This document shows positions 18,801 to 28,797 of a stretch of 64,000 nucleotides of DNA, one piece after another. Location: assembly GCA_947627665.1 (NCBI GenBank), contig CANQWX010000001.1:62001-126000 (forward strand), written 5' to 3'. Each line of letters starts with the position of its first letter. Positions within the stretch are counted from its first letter, which is position 1. The notes below the pieces were generated by a model, which saw nothing but the letters and a program-made list of their open reading frames with translations, had not been told where the DNA came from and made no database searches. Source of the DNA: an uncultured Clostridia bacterium. Lineage in GTDB: Bacteria > Bacillota > Clostridia > Christensenellales > Borkfalkiaceae. The position numbers were made by a program, and so were the translations under genes.

Positions 18801-19326
18801 TGCGCATACGATCAAGATTTCCGACGTGTATTGGAAAGAAGTCAATCCCACGGGCGGCCAGCCCGAAACCCCCGCAGGCGCAACGCAGATGACGAAAGTC
18901 AGCTCCGCCGCCGAGGCGACCGAAGCGGGCAAGTGGTATTACTACGCCAAGGACGGCGTCACCGTCACCAAGGCGGAAGTCGCAGCCGACGGCACGATCA
19001 CGTTCGTTTACAGCGGCGCGACCGCTTGGGACGACGTGAAGATCTTCTATACGCCCGCAGACGTCCCCGACGGGGAACAGCGCACGATCTTGCTCACGAT
19101 CAAATTCGATTACGAGGGCGAACCCGGTGCGCTGACGATTTCGCTCAACAGTAACGACAGTAATTGCCCCGGTTACAGCCGCGGGCAGGAGTTTACGGGA
19201 CAGGGTTTCCGCTTTACGAAGAATGCAGGTTCTCCCATGTTCCAGATGACGTTGGGCAAAGAAGGAGTCGCAAATCCGCAAGGACAGGTCACCTTAACGT
19301 TGAAAGTGGAAAACGTAGCTCCATAA
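15853..19326 (+). CDS. Large surface lipoprotein with Ig-like domain and repeated beta-sandwich (carbohydrate-binding-like) modules
   Basis: The 1157-residue protein starts with a lipoprotein signal (FSLVGC, Cys at about 24) and one or two Big_2 Ig-like domains (about 28-195). At least four similar beta-sandwich modules follow, each with a pattern like YxLTxxIxxxxxxTIxVNGxxxxLxxGDNxVxVxF (for example around 315-360, 575-620, 765-810 and 930-975), separated by Pro/Gln/Thr linkers. An FnIII-like segment lies near 415-510. The modules resemble carbohydrate-binding jelly rolls and no catalytic motif is visible. Its neighbours are GH16 and GH3 enzymes, so a surface glycan-capture role is likely. 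A GGGAGGAAA site precedes the ATG. Confidence 0.75.
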   Translation: MKKRMYVLLACLLSAVLAFSLVGCGGSLTISDESLALTVGDTKQLTLKSGDEDVTDSAEWTTEDQKIVTVSSRGNVSAKAPGTAKVTGTYEGKSATCTVSVTAKEVVEVKITDESGTEITSASVDRGATITLKATTSNDSDVTWSSGDTAYATVAPVSGQKNTATVTGVFPTTTPVKIYAKSGSTQVGVDLTVNKPADNPTWYDMVARDDDGNPVEGAGSVGQNKSPLGKWTFWRDQAGWNNGNADMGTAEYLGDSADSMAGSIHLSYTNGMPSTNAGCKAPDTVQITFRSPTTKLANKDATPEPNEGGLLENGKYYKLTFDLTVDFDGIVTVNGTEITLTKGVNHVTVYFQHNDDGAIRTRANGYFNPAVEGDSDYDIYQFPAFYMAMGSYEENTFVPKADITIAKLQWTESQAPGALKAPTVAVSDGKVTVSDTANAEGVKNYTVGFFKNADDATPAYAITANKGEATSVDTSRWNNGDYVVKAKANPADGRFLESAWSAAADGKLTVANETVEYALKNIAAADLGNDQWAYWSEGAGTITDAKYKDGVITLKVTGLNDNWYSNQVFYKNSALKAGGSYTLTCVISTTKAGRITLNATVIALEVGDNDIEVTFTEDKAPGKASFSLQFGVQEGNAREIEDADITIKEVNWEVTGGSQPQPQPGTPTTPANPEDYQLGEKMNAQFTLQNENKEAYIVRNDSQENKFAVWHTAENGWDGCGTIVTMNETKIENNALTISYTGGSVGFSVQLYYNNPSVTAGKQYFLSMKINASELYTITINGVSYTLAKGDNNVALVFTKGDSAAMQALDIQFPGHETQLTFVISDVAWQEVTGSTQPDTETLGEAINAKYTAVRKGAEKKGDNDTDGADVSPNVWILWWRDWDPAVTMNDGYAIENNVLTFSFSGGPTDGEASWATQLFYNNTELTQGKTYRLFMKINSSAAYTITVNGAPVALVAGDNDVNVKFTLGNGLSAVDIQFPSPDAHTIKISDVYWKEVNPTGGQPETPAGATQMTKVSSAAEATEAGKWYYYAKDGVTVTKAEVAADGTITFVYSGATAWDDVKIFYTPADVPDGEQRTILLTIKFDYEGEPGALTISLNSNDSNCPGYSRGQEFTGQGFRFTKNAGSPMFQMTLGKEGVANPQGQVTLTLKVENVAP

Positions 19327-19374
19327 CCGCAACGGCGCGGGGGCGGCGGCAAGCCGCCGCCCCCGCTTTTTGCC

Positions 19375-19885
19375 GTGATCGGGGAGGCGCTCGCTGTCCC
19401 TTTTAGGGAAAGTGGCATGAGCAACGCGAGGGGGAAAGGGTTCTCGGAGAACCCCTCAGTCACTCACTGCGTTCGTGCCAGCTCCCCTACAGGGGCGCCA
19501 AGTCCTCAGTCACTCACTACGTTCGTGCCAGCTTTCTCACACGGGTAGAACCCCGTGTTCGGTCACCGTTCGCGCAGCAAATGCGCTCACTCATGTCGCA
19601 TTGCGCCAACGATTATCAATCGTTGGCAGAAAGCAATGCTCCACCTTACAGGGGCGCCAAGAATTATTCGTCATTTCGACCGAAGCGAATGCAATGAGCG
19701 GAGTGGAGAAATCTCAACCTTATTAAATTATAATGCGGTAGAGATGTTTACTTCGTCGCTACGCGCCTCGTGCCGCGCTTGGAGAAACAGAACTTCGCGC
19801 GGGGCGACTTCGGCTAACGCCTCCGCTCAACATGACGTTTTGGAACGGTGACTGCGTTCCGAATACGTCACCAAACAAGGCCTAA
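19375..19885. repeat. Intergenic hairpin-module repeat tract 4
   Basis: No gene seen. It contains the GCTGTCCC/GGGAAAG block, two 'CAGTCACTCACT..GTTCGTGCCAGC' pieces, the shortened three-hairpin module (19532-19646), the REP-like 'GTCATTTCGACCGAAG..GGAGAAATCTC' unit (about 19671-19715) and a 'CTCAACATGACGTTTTGGAACGG' unit. It ends about 65 bp before the GH3 start. Confidence 0.75.
19532..19646 (+). repeat. Three-hairpin repeat module, internally deleted copy 2
   Basis: It matches copies at 25527 and 62059 but lacks the internal stretch of about 50 bp containing the CCGCCT/AGGCGG hairpin. The perfect CCAACGAT/ATCGTTGG hairpin and the outer GCATTGC/GCAATGC stem are kept. Confidence 0.75.
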
Positions 19886-19948
19886 TGCGTTCTCAACAAT
19901 AGGGGAGGGAACGATCAAATAGGAATCTTTTGATAAGGAGAAAAATCT

Positions 19949-22900
19949 ATGGCCAATTTCTTTGCAGGCAGCAAGGGCAAAAAGAGGATCCTCCTCGCGG
20001 TCGGCGCGGTCATTCTCATCGCCGTGCTCATCGCGGGCAACATCGTCCTCAGCACCTTTGCTCCCATCATCCACAGCGCTATGAGCAATCAGTCGGTAAA
20101 TACCGATACCGCCGAAGCCAAAAACGCGCTGTCCTCCGCCGACGGCGTCGTGCGCGAGATCGCCGAGGAGAGCATCGTCCTCCTCAAAAACGACGAAGTG
20201 GACGGAAAGCCCTTCCTTCCGCGCGATAAGAGCGAGAAATTCAACCTCTTCGGCTGGGCTTCCACCGATCAGGGCTTCCTGCTCGTCGGCGGCGGCAGCG
20301 GCGGCACTAACATCACTTCCGAGAACCCCACCCACCTCACCCTCGCCGGAGCGTTCGACGCGATCGAGGTGGAGTATAACGCGGACCTTTTGAAGGCTTA
20401 CAGCGATTATTCGAATTTCGACGCGGACTACCGCGCAGGCGGTTCCACGGGTAAGAACGCGGTGGAGAGCCTCCGCAACCCGCCCGCTTCCTTCTACACC
20501 TCCGACCTCATGGACGGCGCCTATAACTATTCGTCCACGGCGGTCGTCACCCTCTCCCGTTGGGGCTGCGAGAACGGCGGCACGGGCGAGCTTGTCAACA
20601 TCAGCGGCAACAACGGCGGCACGGGCAATTTCCAGAACGGCGCGTTCCTCGAACTGACATCCGAAGAAAGGGCGATGTTCGACGCGCTCCAGGCGAAGAA
20701 CTTCAACATCATCGTTCTGCTCAACACCACCAACCCCATCGAGCTTTCCTTCCTTGACGACTACGACTGCATCAAGGCCTGCCTCTATGTGGGCATCCCC
20801 GGGCAGTCGGGCGCGTACGCGATCCCCGAGATCCTCATCGGCGAGCAGTATACGCTCACCCGCGACGAAGTGACCCGCGAGATCGCAGACGTGGAATATG
20901 AAGGGCAGCTCTCCCCCTCGGGCAGACTGTCGGACACCTACGCCTACAACTGGCAGGAGAACAACCCCGTGTTTGCGAATGCGCTCTCTTCCAATTCGAG
21001 CATCGTCTACCAGGAGGGCATCTACTTCGGCTATAAGTGGTATGAAACCGCCGACGAAGCGGGCTACTTCGAAGCGAAGGGGACCTCTTACGACGAGGTC
21101 GTGCAATTCCCCTTCGGCTACGGGCTGAGCTACACCGATTTCACGCAGGAGATCGTGCGCTTCGGCTATCGGAACGGCGACAACTTCGTCGAGCTTGACG
21201 CAAGCAAGACCCCCGACCTCGTGGACGGCAGGGAGTACGAAGTCACCGTGCGCGTCACCAATGTGGGGGACTACCCCGGCCGCGACGTCGTGCAGCTCTA
21301 CTACACCGCGCCCTACACCGAGGGCGGCATCGAAAAGGCGAGCGTCAACCTTCTTGCCTTCGACAAGACCGCCGTCTTAAAGCCGCATTCCGAATCGGAA
21401 ACGGAGAGCGTGCAGGACGTGACCCTCACCTTCACCGCCTACGACATGGCGTCCTACGACGACTACGACAAGAACGGCAACGGGTTCAAGGGCTATGAAC
21501 TCGATACGGGCGACTACGAGATCAAGCTCATGGCGAACGCGCACGAGGCGTACGAACTTCCGCAGGGCAGCCAATTCCGTAACGTCCTCAACATGTATTG
21601 CGACGGCATCACGATCGACGCCGATCCCGTCACGGGCGAAGAGGTAAAGAACCGCTTCACGGGCGCGGACGCGTATGCGGACATGCCCATCGACGGCTCC
21701 ACGGGCATTGCGGGCAGCGTGAACTATCTCTCCCGCGAGAACGGGTTCGAAAACTTCCCCACCACGCGCGCAGGGGCGATCACCTCGGCTGCAAGAGGCG
21801 CGGCGAACTTTGCCTATGCGGGCTATGACAATGAGGATACCTCTTCCTATCAGTACGGGCAGGACAACGACGAATATCTTGTCACCGTAGACGGGGAGAA
21901 GGCGACGTCTGCCCAGCTCAACGGCGGCGCTACGCTCACCTATAACGAAGAGCTGTTCAGAAAGCTCGCAAATTGGGACGACACGGCCGCATGGGATAAG
22001 GTGCTCAATGCCCTCTCCCAGAGCAACATCCAGGCCCTCCTCGGCCAGGGCGGTTTCCAGACGGTCGACATCGAGAGCATCGGCAAACCCCGCAACCGGG
22101 ATAAAGACGGCCCTGCGGGCTTCAACAACAACGTTACAAGTGCAAATGTGCCGAACGAGTGGACGGTGTTCCCCGCCGAAACGCTGACGGGCTGTTCGTG
22201 GAGCCGGCGCCTCACCTACAACTTGGGACATGCGCAGGGCGCCGTCGGCGTTGCCACGCAGATCCAGGGTTGGTACGCCCCCGGCGTCAACCTGCACCGC
22301 TCGGTGTACAATTCGCGCAACTATGAGTATTACAGCGAGGACGGCATCCTCTCGGGCAAGCTCGCGGCGGAAACGGTGCGCGGCGCCAAAGAGAATAACC
22401 TCTACTGCTATGTGAAGCACTTCGTCATCAGCGACAACGGTCAGAATGCGGCCGACTGGTACGAATGGCTCACCGAACAGAGTCTCCGCGAGAACTATCT
22501 CAAACCCTTTGAGATCTGTGTGAAAGAGGGCGGCGCGAACGCCATGATGAGCGCCTTCAACAAGCTCGGCGCCGTGTGGTGCGGCTACAACCACGCGCTG
22601 CTCACCGACATTCTGCGGACGGAGTGGGGCTTCCATGGCTCGGTCATCACCGACTGGGACCAGGGCTATATGAATACCTACGGCAAGGCCGCGATCGCGG
22701 GCAACGACCTCTGGCTCCAGGGTACCACGCAGAACTCCGCCACCATCAACTTCAACAAGGCGGGCGAGGCCTACGCGGCACGCCGTTCGGCGAAGAACAT
22801 CCTCTACACCTATGTGGATACCTATGTGTCTGCGCTCGAATACCAGGAGAAGAGCCAAAGCGACGACTACGAGGATCCCTACAACGTCACCCTCGGCACC

Positions 22901-23065
22901 ACGACCGCTACGGCAGCACCTTTCTCGCCGCTGTTCGCAGCGCTCTGGGCGATCGTCGACGTCGTGCTCGTGCTCGGCATCGGCGCCTGCGTCGCATTCA
23001 TGTTCCTGCCCAAGGAAAAGAAGGCGGCAGAGGCAGACAACGGCTCCGAGGACCAAGAAGATTAA
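19949..23065 (+). CDS. Membrane-anchored, circularly permuted GH3 beta-glucosidase (first of two)
   Basis: The 1038-residue protein has an N-terminal membrane span (about 13-36) and a C-terminal one (about 991-1016), followed by a charged tail. Between them the GH3 domains run in reversed order. The alpha/beta-sandwich comes first (EESIVLLKNDE near 72), then the PFGYGLSYTDF signature and an FnIII-like domain (about 390-540), and the TIM barrel comes last. The barrel has the motifs NLHRSVYNSRNYEYYSED and VITDWDQG with nucleophile D902. Reversed GH3 enzymes are known from Butyrivibrio and Ruminococcus. Both ends anchored outside the cell implies processing of oligosaccharides at the membrane. 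AAGGAG lies 8 nt before the ATG and a strong terminator follows. Confidence 0.88.
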   Translation: MANFFAGSKGKKRILLAVGAVILIAVLIAGNIVLSTFAPIIHSAMSNQSVNTDTAEAKNALSSADGVVREIAEESIVLLKNDEVDGKPFLPRDKSEKFNLFGWASTDQGFLLVGGGSGGTNITSENPTHLTLAGAFDAIEVEYNADLLKAYSDYSNFDADYRAGGSTGKNAVESLRNPPASFYTSDLMDGAYNYSSTAVVTLSRWGCENGGTGELVNISGNNGGTGNFQNGAFLELTSEERAMFDALQAKNFNIIVLLNTTNPIELSFLDDYDCIKACLYVGIPGQSGAYAIPEILIGEQYTLTRDEVTREIADVEYEGQLSPSGRLSDTYAYNWQENNPVFANALSSNSSIVYQEGIYFGYKWYETADEAGYFEAKGTSYDEVVQFPFGYGLSYTDFTQEIVRFGYRNGDNFVELDASKTPDLVDGREYEVTVRVTNVGDYPGRDVVQLYYTAPYTEGGIEKASVNLLAFDKTAVLKPHSESETESVQDVTLTFTAYDMASYDDYDKNGNGFKGYELDTGDYEIKLMANAHEAYELPQGSQFRNVLNMYCDGITIDADPVTGEEVKNRFTGADAYADMPIDGSTGIAGSVNYLSRENGFENFPTTRAGAITSAARGAANFAYAGYDNEDTSSYQYGQDNDEYLVTVDGEKATSAQLNGGATLTYNEELFRKLANWDDTAAWDKVLNALSQSNIQALLGQGGFQTVDIESIGKPRNRDKDGPAGFNNNVTSANVPNEWTVFPAETLTGCSWSRRLTYNLGHAQGAVGVATQIQGWYAPGVNLHRSVYNSRNYEYYSEDGILSGKLAAETVRGAKENNLYCYVKHFVISDNGQNAADWYEWLTEQSLRENYLKPFEICVKEGGANAMMSAFNKLGAVWCGYNHALLTDILRTEWGFHGSVITDWDQGYMNTYGKAAIAGNDLWLQGTTQNSATINFNKAGEAYAARRSAKNILYTYVDTYVSALEYQEKSQSDDYEDPYNVTLGTTTATAAPFSPLFAALWAIVDVVLVLGIGACVAFMFLPKEKKAAEADNGSEDQED

Positions 23066-23077
23066 ACGGCTTAACAA

Positions 23078-23107
23078 AAAGAGGGCGGAATGCGTTCCGC
23101 CCTCTTT
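23078..23107 (+). terminator. Terminator after the first permuted GH3 gene
   Basis: Arms AAAGAGGGCGGAA and TTCCGCCCTCTTT form a 13-bp stem with a 4-nt loop; the A/T ends could let it act in both directions. Confidence 0.85.
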
Positions 23108-23155
23108 GCCATATATAGTTTATGTATCTTTTTTGGCAAGTTATGCCGTTTTGAT

Positions 23156-23184
23156 TTGCTTTTTCTCTTGGAAAAGTGTATAAT
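23156..23184 (+). promoter_or_regulatory. Promoter of the GH55-like gene
   Basis: TTGCTT (23156-23161), 17-bp spacer, consensus TATAAT (23179-23184), 45 nt before the ATG at 23229. Confidence 0.7.
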
Positions 23185-23228
23185 AATATCATCTCGGACC
23201 GCGCATTTTTTTCAAATTCGGAGAAAAA

Positions 23229-25255
23229 ATGAGAAAAGTCGAAACATTTTTATTAAGCATTTTGATAATTTCGGCTTTTTTCCTTCCCTGCCTCGCAGGC
23301 TGCCAAAGAGAGGGACAGCCGCTCCGCGGGGAGGTGGAGGAGGGCGTGCGCGTCGACGTTTCGGGGGACGCTGCCACCGTCCGCTGGGCGCCGCTTGCGG
23401 GGGCGGAGAGCTATACGCTTTACCGCTCGGTCAGCACGTTCGGCGCGCGCGAGCAGGTCGCCGCGGGACTGAAAAACTGCCGCTACGACTTCCCGGCCGC
23501 AACTATGACGTCTATACCGTCGTTGCGGTGACAGAGGACGGAGAGGAAGAGCTTGGCCGCGCGAGCGTCTTTTCCAAGGACACGCTCATCGTCGCCCCGA
23601 CGGACGACATGGCGCAGGTGCAGGCGTACATCGACGAGCGGCATTCCCGCCTCGAGAGCGCGCAGAGGGGACAGTTCTCCTCCGAGCGGCTGGCGATCTT
23701 TCTGCTGCCCGGGGAATATGATTTAGACATCAAACTCGGCTATTACACCACAGTGAGCGGGCTGGGAAAGACGCCCAACGACGTCCGCGTGCGGGCGCTC
23801 ACCGTATCGACGGACGTGCTCGCAAACCACAACGCGACCTGCACTTTCTGGCGGGGCGCGGAAAATCTCACCGTCGCAAGCGACGTCATTTGGGCGGTTT
23901 CGCAGGCGACGAGCCTCAGGCGCGTCCGCATCGAGGGCGACCTCGCCCTCTCCTACGGCGACGGCTGGTCGTCGGGCGGCTTTCTTGCCGACAGCGAAGT
24001 GACGGGCACGGTCGATCCCGGGACCCAGCAGCAGTGGATGTCCCGCAACAGCACCTGGTCGCGCTGGGCGCATTGCACGTCGCATAACTATGTGTTCTCG
24101 GGCTGTGCGGGGAATATCCCGCAGGGGGAATGGACGGAGAGCGGCAGGCGCTCCACCGTTCTGCTCACGACCGAAAAGATGGCGGAAAAGCCCTACCTCA
24201 TCTATGACGGGGAAGAGGGCTACCGCGTATTCGTGCCCGACGTGCGCGAGCAAAGCGTGGGGACGGACTATAACACGCAGACGGGACAGACCATTCCGCT
24301 CGAACGGTTTTACATTGCAAACGAAGCCGACTCCGCCGCAGGGCTGAACGCGGCGCTTTCGGCGGGCAAGCATCTCTATTTCCCCGCGGGGCAATATCTG
24401 CTCGAACAGCCCCTCGAAGTCGGGCTGGCGGGAACGGTGGTGCTCGGCGCGGGCTATGCCACGCTCAAGATCGCGGACGGAAATCGGGACTGCGCTCTCC
24501 GCATTGCCGATACAGACGGCGTGCGGGTGGCGGAACTTCTCGTTGACGCGGGCGCTTACAGCAAGAACATGGTGGTCGTCGGCGAAGAGGGGAAGCACAC
24601 CCCGCATGCGGACCCCGTGGTGCTGAGCGATCTGTATCTCCGCGTGGGCGGGGTCGAAAATGTGCATACCGAAACGGACGTTGCGCTCGCCATCCATGCG
24701 GACGGCACGCTGGGCGACAATTTCTGGATCTGGCGCGCCGATCATTCGCAGGGGGTGCAGTGGGAGGACGTCACCTACGAGGACGAGGACGGAAAACTTG
24801 TCACGCAATACGGCAATCCCATCAAGACGGGGCTGCTCGTCACGGGCGACGATGTAAGCTGCTATGCGCTCATGGTGGAGCACTGCGAGGGCTACCAGAC
24901 CGATTGGCGGGGCGAGCGGGGGCTGACCGTGATGTATCAGAGCGAAACGCCCTACCGTGTTCCTTCGCAGGAGAAGTGGATGAGCGGCGAAAAGAACGGC
25001 TGCGCGAGTTATAAGGTGGGGGAGAACGTACAAGCCCATCGGGCTTACGGGGTCGGGATCTATCTGGTGAATTACAGCGGCGTGAACCTTGCGTCGGCGA
25101 TCGAAGTGCCCGAAGGCGCGGGGATCGACATGGAGCATTTGGTGATATGCGCGTTCACGCAGAACGAGAGTTCGATCTCGAATGTGATCAACGATCACGG
25201 CGGCGGCGTTGGGGCGAATTCTTTCCGCCGCCTTGTGGCAAAATATCCGTTGTAG
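23229..25255 (+). pseudogene. GH55-like exo-beta-1,3-glucanase lipoprotein, interrupted by a -1 frameshift near 23495
   Basis: Frame one gives a lipoprotein signal (LPCLAGC) and the first half of an FnIII domain, then stops at 23531. The second half (NYDVYTVVAVTEDGEEE) and the rest continue to 25255 in the -1 frame. The long remainder has the right-handed beta-helix pattern of the GH55 and actinobacterial 'adenylyl cyclase-like' beta-1,3-glucanase family: NATCTFWRGAENLTV, WAVSQATSLRRVRIEGDL, SGGFLADSEVTG, QQQWMSRNSTWSRW, HLYFPAGQYLL, WIWRADHSQGV and VMYQSETPYRVPSQEKW. The homology switches frame at the GGCCGC run at 23495-23500, consistent with one lost base, either a mutation or a sequence error. 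If whole, it would release glucose from beta-1,3-glucan outside the cell. A GGAG site precedes the ATG. Confidence 0.8.
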
Positions 25256-26010
25256 GGGTAAGGAAAGACGACGGAGGACATGGCGCCCCGCGCACTGTTC
25301 TAAACCGTCATTCCGAGCGTAGTCGTTCTTATAATGTCATGTTGAGCGGAGGCGTTAGCCGAAGTCGAAACATCTCTACCGCACTTGGCGCCCCTGTAAG
25401 GGGAGCTGTCACGAACGTAGTGAGTGACTGAGGACTTGGCGCCCCTGTAAGGGGAGCTGTCACGAACGTAGTGAGTGACTGAGGGGTTCTCAGAAAACCC
25501 TTTCGGCATTCGCTCTGCTCATGCCACTTTCTCACACGGGTAGAACCCCGTGTTCGGTCACCGTTCGCGCGGCAAATGCGCTACTTCGCCTAACGGCTCG
25601 TGCCGCCTAAGGAATTAGACATTAGAAAGGCGGGGCACTCATGTCGCATTGCGCCAACGATTATCAATCGTTGGCAGAAAGCAATGCTCCACCCTAAGAG
25701 GGACAGCGAGAGGTTGAGATTTCTCCACTCCGCCTTCGGCTTCGGTCGAAATGACGAAAAGGGGACAGCAAGCGCCCCACACCCCTACCCCCTCCATTGG
25801 GGTGGAGCGGCGCCATTACCCCCTCCTTGGAGGGGGATTCAGGGGGTGGGCATTTACACGTCATATTGAGCGTAGTCGAAATATGATGTCACCCATTCGA
25901 CTACGCTACTTCGCACTTCGTGCTCGTGCCGCGCTTAGAGAAACAGAACTGCGCGCGGGGCAGGGTGACGTAAAGAGGGCGCGGGGCAGGGTGACGTATT
26001 AGAACGCCAA
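25256..26010. repeat. Intergenic hairpin-module repeat tract 5
   Basis: No gene seen. Order: REP-like 'GTCATTCCGAGCG' and 'CATGTTGAGCGGAGGCG' units, a tandem pair of 'ACTTGGCGCCCCTGTAAGG' blocks of about 55 bp (25385-25490), the three-hairpin module (25527-25694), a GGACAGC block, a GGAGGGGG block and a 'GGCAGGGTGACGTA' unit repeated at its end. Confidence 0.75.
25527..25694 (+). repeat. Three-hairpin repeat module, full copy 3
   Basis: This 168-bp copy is nearly identical to 62059-62226 and shows all three hairpins: CACACGGG/CCCGTGT, CCGCCT/AGGCGG and CCAACGAT/ATCGTTGG within GCATTGC/GCAATGC. Confidence 0.85.
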
Positions 26011-26145
26011 CCCACGGCCAAAAAATTGCCCTTTGCTACGCCAAGGGCGCTGTCTACTCCCGTAGACAGCAAAAACATTACTCAGTTCTCGCTCGGCGAC
26101 TGCCGAAGGGAAAATAATCAAAAATTTTTTTGAGGAGGAAGAACT

Positions 26146-28797
26146 ATGAAACACAAGGCATCTTTGTTGCGGTACCTCATGGTATCCGTGCTCGTTGTCC
26201 TGTCCATGGCGCTCTGCTTCGCAGGCTGCAAGGACGACACGCAGCGCACGATCACATGGGAAGTGCCGACGCAAGCTACCGTCAAGGTGGAAGGGTACGA
26301 CGAACTGCCCGAAAAGGTCAAGGACGGCACCCAGCTCTCCTTCACGATCACCTGCGCCAACGGCTATGAGGTCGATTCCGTCAAGAACAGCGGGAAAAAC
26401 GTCACTGCCAGAAACGGCAAGTACACGGTCAGCATTACGGCGGACACCACCATTACCGTTTCGGTAAAGCAGCAGATCAAGTCCGTCAATGTAACGGCGA
26501 ATCCCACCAAGCTCACCTATCTTGCGGGCGAATCGCTTGACAAAGCGGGCATGGCCGTCGAAGTGGAATACGTCAGCGGCGACAAGCAGACGCTGCAAGA
26601 GGCGGATTACCGCATTGTGTATCCTACCTCGAGTGCGACCGCTTTCTATCGCGGGGACGCTTCCTTTAAGGTTTCGTACCAGGGCAAGGAATCCGCAGAC
26701 GTCGCGCTCACCGCACCCGTAGAGGCGAAGGTCACGATCAACCCCGTTGCGGGCAAGATCGCAGAGAGCGTCATCACCGCGTGGCAGAACAATGAGGCTT
26801 TGCATGAGTTTGCCGTAGCGGAAGAAACAGGCATTGTTTCCTTCACCTATGCGGAACTTTCCGAACCGATCACGCTTCCCACGGGGAATAATCTCCCCAA
26901 ACGCGATGACCTTGGGAACATCAACTTCACTTTCGTCGGTTGGGCGGCTGTGGAAGGCGATACCATTACGGGGCTTACGAGCATTACCGTAGAAAACCGC
27001 AACAGCCTTGAGATCGAGGCGCAGTACAACGCCGATCTTGTGACCTTCAAAGCTGCCGATCTCAAAATGGTAGGCGAGGTGCCCACGCTCGAAGTGACCT
27101 TCACTGCCGAAGCGATGAGCGGTGCATATCTCTTCCTTTATGAAGGAAATCAGAAGTTCTCCGTGAAGGGCGACGCCGTTACCCAAACGAGCGGCGACAT
27201 TAAGGTCGACTTCGATCTTCGCAAACTTGCGGCTGCAAAATCGGAAGATGGCGCGTCGTTTGCGGGCGCATGGATGGATATCCGTATCGCTCTCGATGTC
27301 AACGGCGCTACCTTCTCGAATATGATGGTCATCGATCCCGAAAATGTCACGGTCGATGTCGGCAAAATGATCCATGACGACGATTATTGCTATCGTTTCA
27401 TTCACTATGTAAGAGCGGAAACGGGCGAAGTGGAACTCAAAGTTTACTACAACCGCTATGCTTACACCTATGAAATGGAGATTTCCGAAACGGGCGGCAC
27501 GCCTACCCTTACGTTCACGGGTACGCTCAACAAGAAACTCGATCCCGAGTTCAACTATGACGGGGCAGACGTTTCTATTGCGCTCGGCTCTTACGCAGCC
27601 GCAGGCAAGGTCAACGCGGATGGCACCTGGACGGCAACGCTCGACCTTTCCACCATCACCGAAAACACGAACGCCACCGCAGGCACCATCACCGTGACGT
27701 CCGGTAGCACTTCTCTCGACGCCCTCTATGTGGAAAGCAGCAGCGGGAACAAGACGTCCCTCGACCTCATCGGTTGCGGCACGATCTTTGAAGATTTCGA
27801 TCCCACCGCAGGGAACAACCGCAACTATTCCACTTCGTTTAGCGCTTCCAACGGCTGGCGCTACACGATCGGTACCGACTGGAACGAGCCTTTCCTTACC
27901 GCAACCGATGTTGCGCATGAGATCGCTGTCAAGGGCGATGTCGCGCTGAAAGCGGAAAACAATAAGGCATACTACGTTGTCACCGTTCAAGCGGGCGCCA
28001 ATTACACGGAAGCGAACTTAAAGAGCACGGTTTGGTTTGGCGACGGCAGCGATTATATCAACCCCGAAAAGGTGAACTCGCTCGGTTCGGAGATGTATGA
28101 ACTTTGGTTCAATATCACCGAAAGAGAAGCCAACGGCAGCAAGCTCTATGTGCACCTCAAGATCGGCGCGACCGCAGAGGAAGCGTCGGGTTGGGACGGC
28201 GGCAACGGGGACATCAAAGACGCCGATAATTCCGAGAACGGCAAATTTGTGATCGTCGGCGAAAAGAAGTATTCCATTTCGAACGAGTGGAATATGCCCA
28301 ACCTCGTGGTAGACCCTTACGACCCGAATACCGACTATACGCTGACTTCCGCCGATCTTGTTGTCGACGGCAACAAGGTGTATCTCGTGGTCGGCGGCAC
28401 AATGCCGAATGCGACCGACAAGACGAAGGTGGAAGAGTTCCTCACCGCGATCTATGCGGATATGCAGCGGCGTGAAGGCGGTTGGGATAGAACTAAATTG
28501 ACCGTTTCGGACGTTCAGGTCAGTGCGGACGGCAAGACATGGTCGTTGAGGCTCGATGTCACCGATCTCGAAGTGGACGTCAATGCTTATACGGGACACT
28601 TTGGCTCGACGGACGGCGTCGGCGGACAGGACACTAACACGAAGGACCTCAAAGTTCCTGCTGAAGGCACAGAGGACGGAAAGAGCGTTACCCTCGGAGG
28701 AAAGAAGTACACCCTTGTCAACAAGTACGGCTCGAGTGCAGCGGAAGATAACTGGGGCTGCGTGTCCGTTAAAGTAGAGGAAGCGACTGCGGAATAA
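26146..28797 (+). CDS. Large surface lipoprotein with Ig-like and beta-sandwich modules
   Basis: The 883-residue protein has a lipoprotein signal (ALCFAGC, Cys at about 28), a repeat-type beta domain (about 35-105), a bacterial Ig-like domain of the 'NPTKLTYLAGESLDKAGM' type (about 112-190) and several beta-rich modules. Its last 260 residues hold two or three related units marked by GxxxTISNEWxxPNL and similar strings. No catalytic motif is visible. Its composition matches the lipoprotein at 15853, and its position among glucanases suggests substrate binding or scaffolding at the cell surface. A strong GAGGAGG site precedes the ATG. Confidence 0.7.
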   Translation: MKHKASLLRYLMVSVLVVLSMALCFAGCKDDTQRTITWEVPTQATVKVEGYDELPEKVKDGTQLSFTITCANGYEVDSVKNSGKNVTARNGKYTVSITADTTITVSVKQQIKSVNVTANPTKLTYLAGESLDKAGMAVEVEYVSGDKQTLQEADYRIVYPTSSATAFYRGDASFKVSYQGKESADVALTAPVEAKVTINPVAGKIAESVITAWQNNEALHEFAVAEETGIVSFTYAELSEPITLPTGNNLPKRDDLGNINFTFVGWAAVEGDTITGLTSITVENRNSLEIEAQYNADLVTFKAADLKMVGEVPTLEVTFTAEAMSGAYLFLYEGNQKFSVKGDAVTQTSGDIKVDFDLRKLAAAKSEDGASFAGAWMDIRIALDVNGATFSNMMVIDPENVTVDVGKMIHDDDYCYRFIHYVRAETGEVELKVYYNRYAYTYEMEISETGGTPTLTFTGTLNKKLDPEFNYDGADVSIALGSYAAAGKVNADGTWTATLDLSTITENTNATAGTITVTSGSTSLDALYVESSSGNKTSLDLIGCGTIFEDFDPTAGNNRNYSTSFSASNGWRYTIGTDWNEPFLTATDVAHEIAVKGDVALKAENNKAYYVVTVQAGANYTEANLKSTVWFGDGSDYINPEKVNSLGSEMYELWFNITEREANGSKLYVHLKIGATAEEASGWDGGNGDIKDADNSENGKFVIVGEKKYSISNEWNMPNLVVDPYDPNTDYTLTSADLVVDGNKVYLVVGGTMPNATDKTKVEEFLTAIYADMQRREGGWDRTKLTVSDVQVSADGKTWSLRLDVTDLEVDVNAYTGHFGSTDGVGGQDTNTKDLKVPAEGTEDGKSVTLGGKKYTLVNKYGSSAAEDNWGCVSVKVEEATAE

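Noticed and set aside
23465-23480. Programmed -1 frameshift in the GH55-like gene
   Set aside because: The G-AAA-AAC string is a weak slippery site, and slipping there would replace conserved FnIII residues; a simple one-base loss near 23497 explains the data better.
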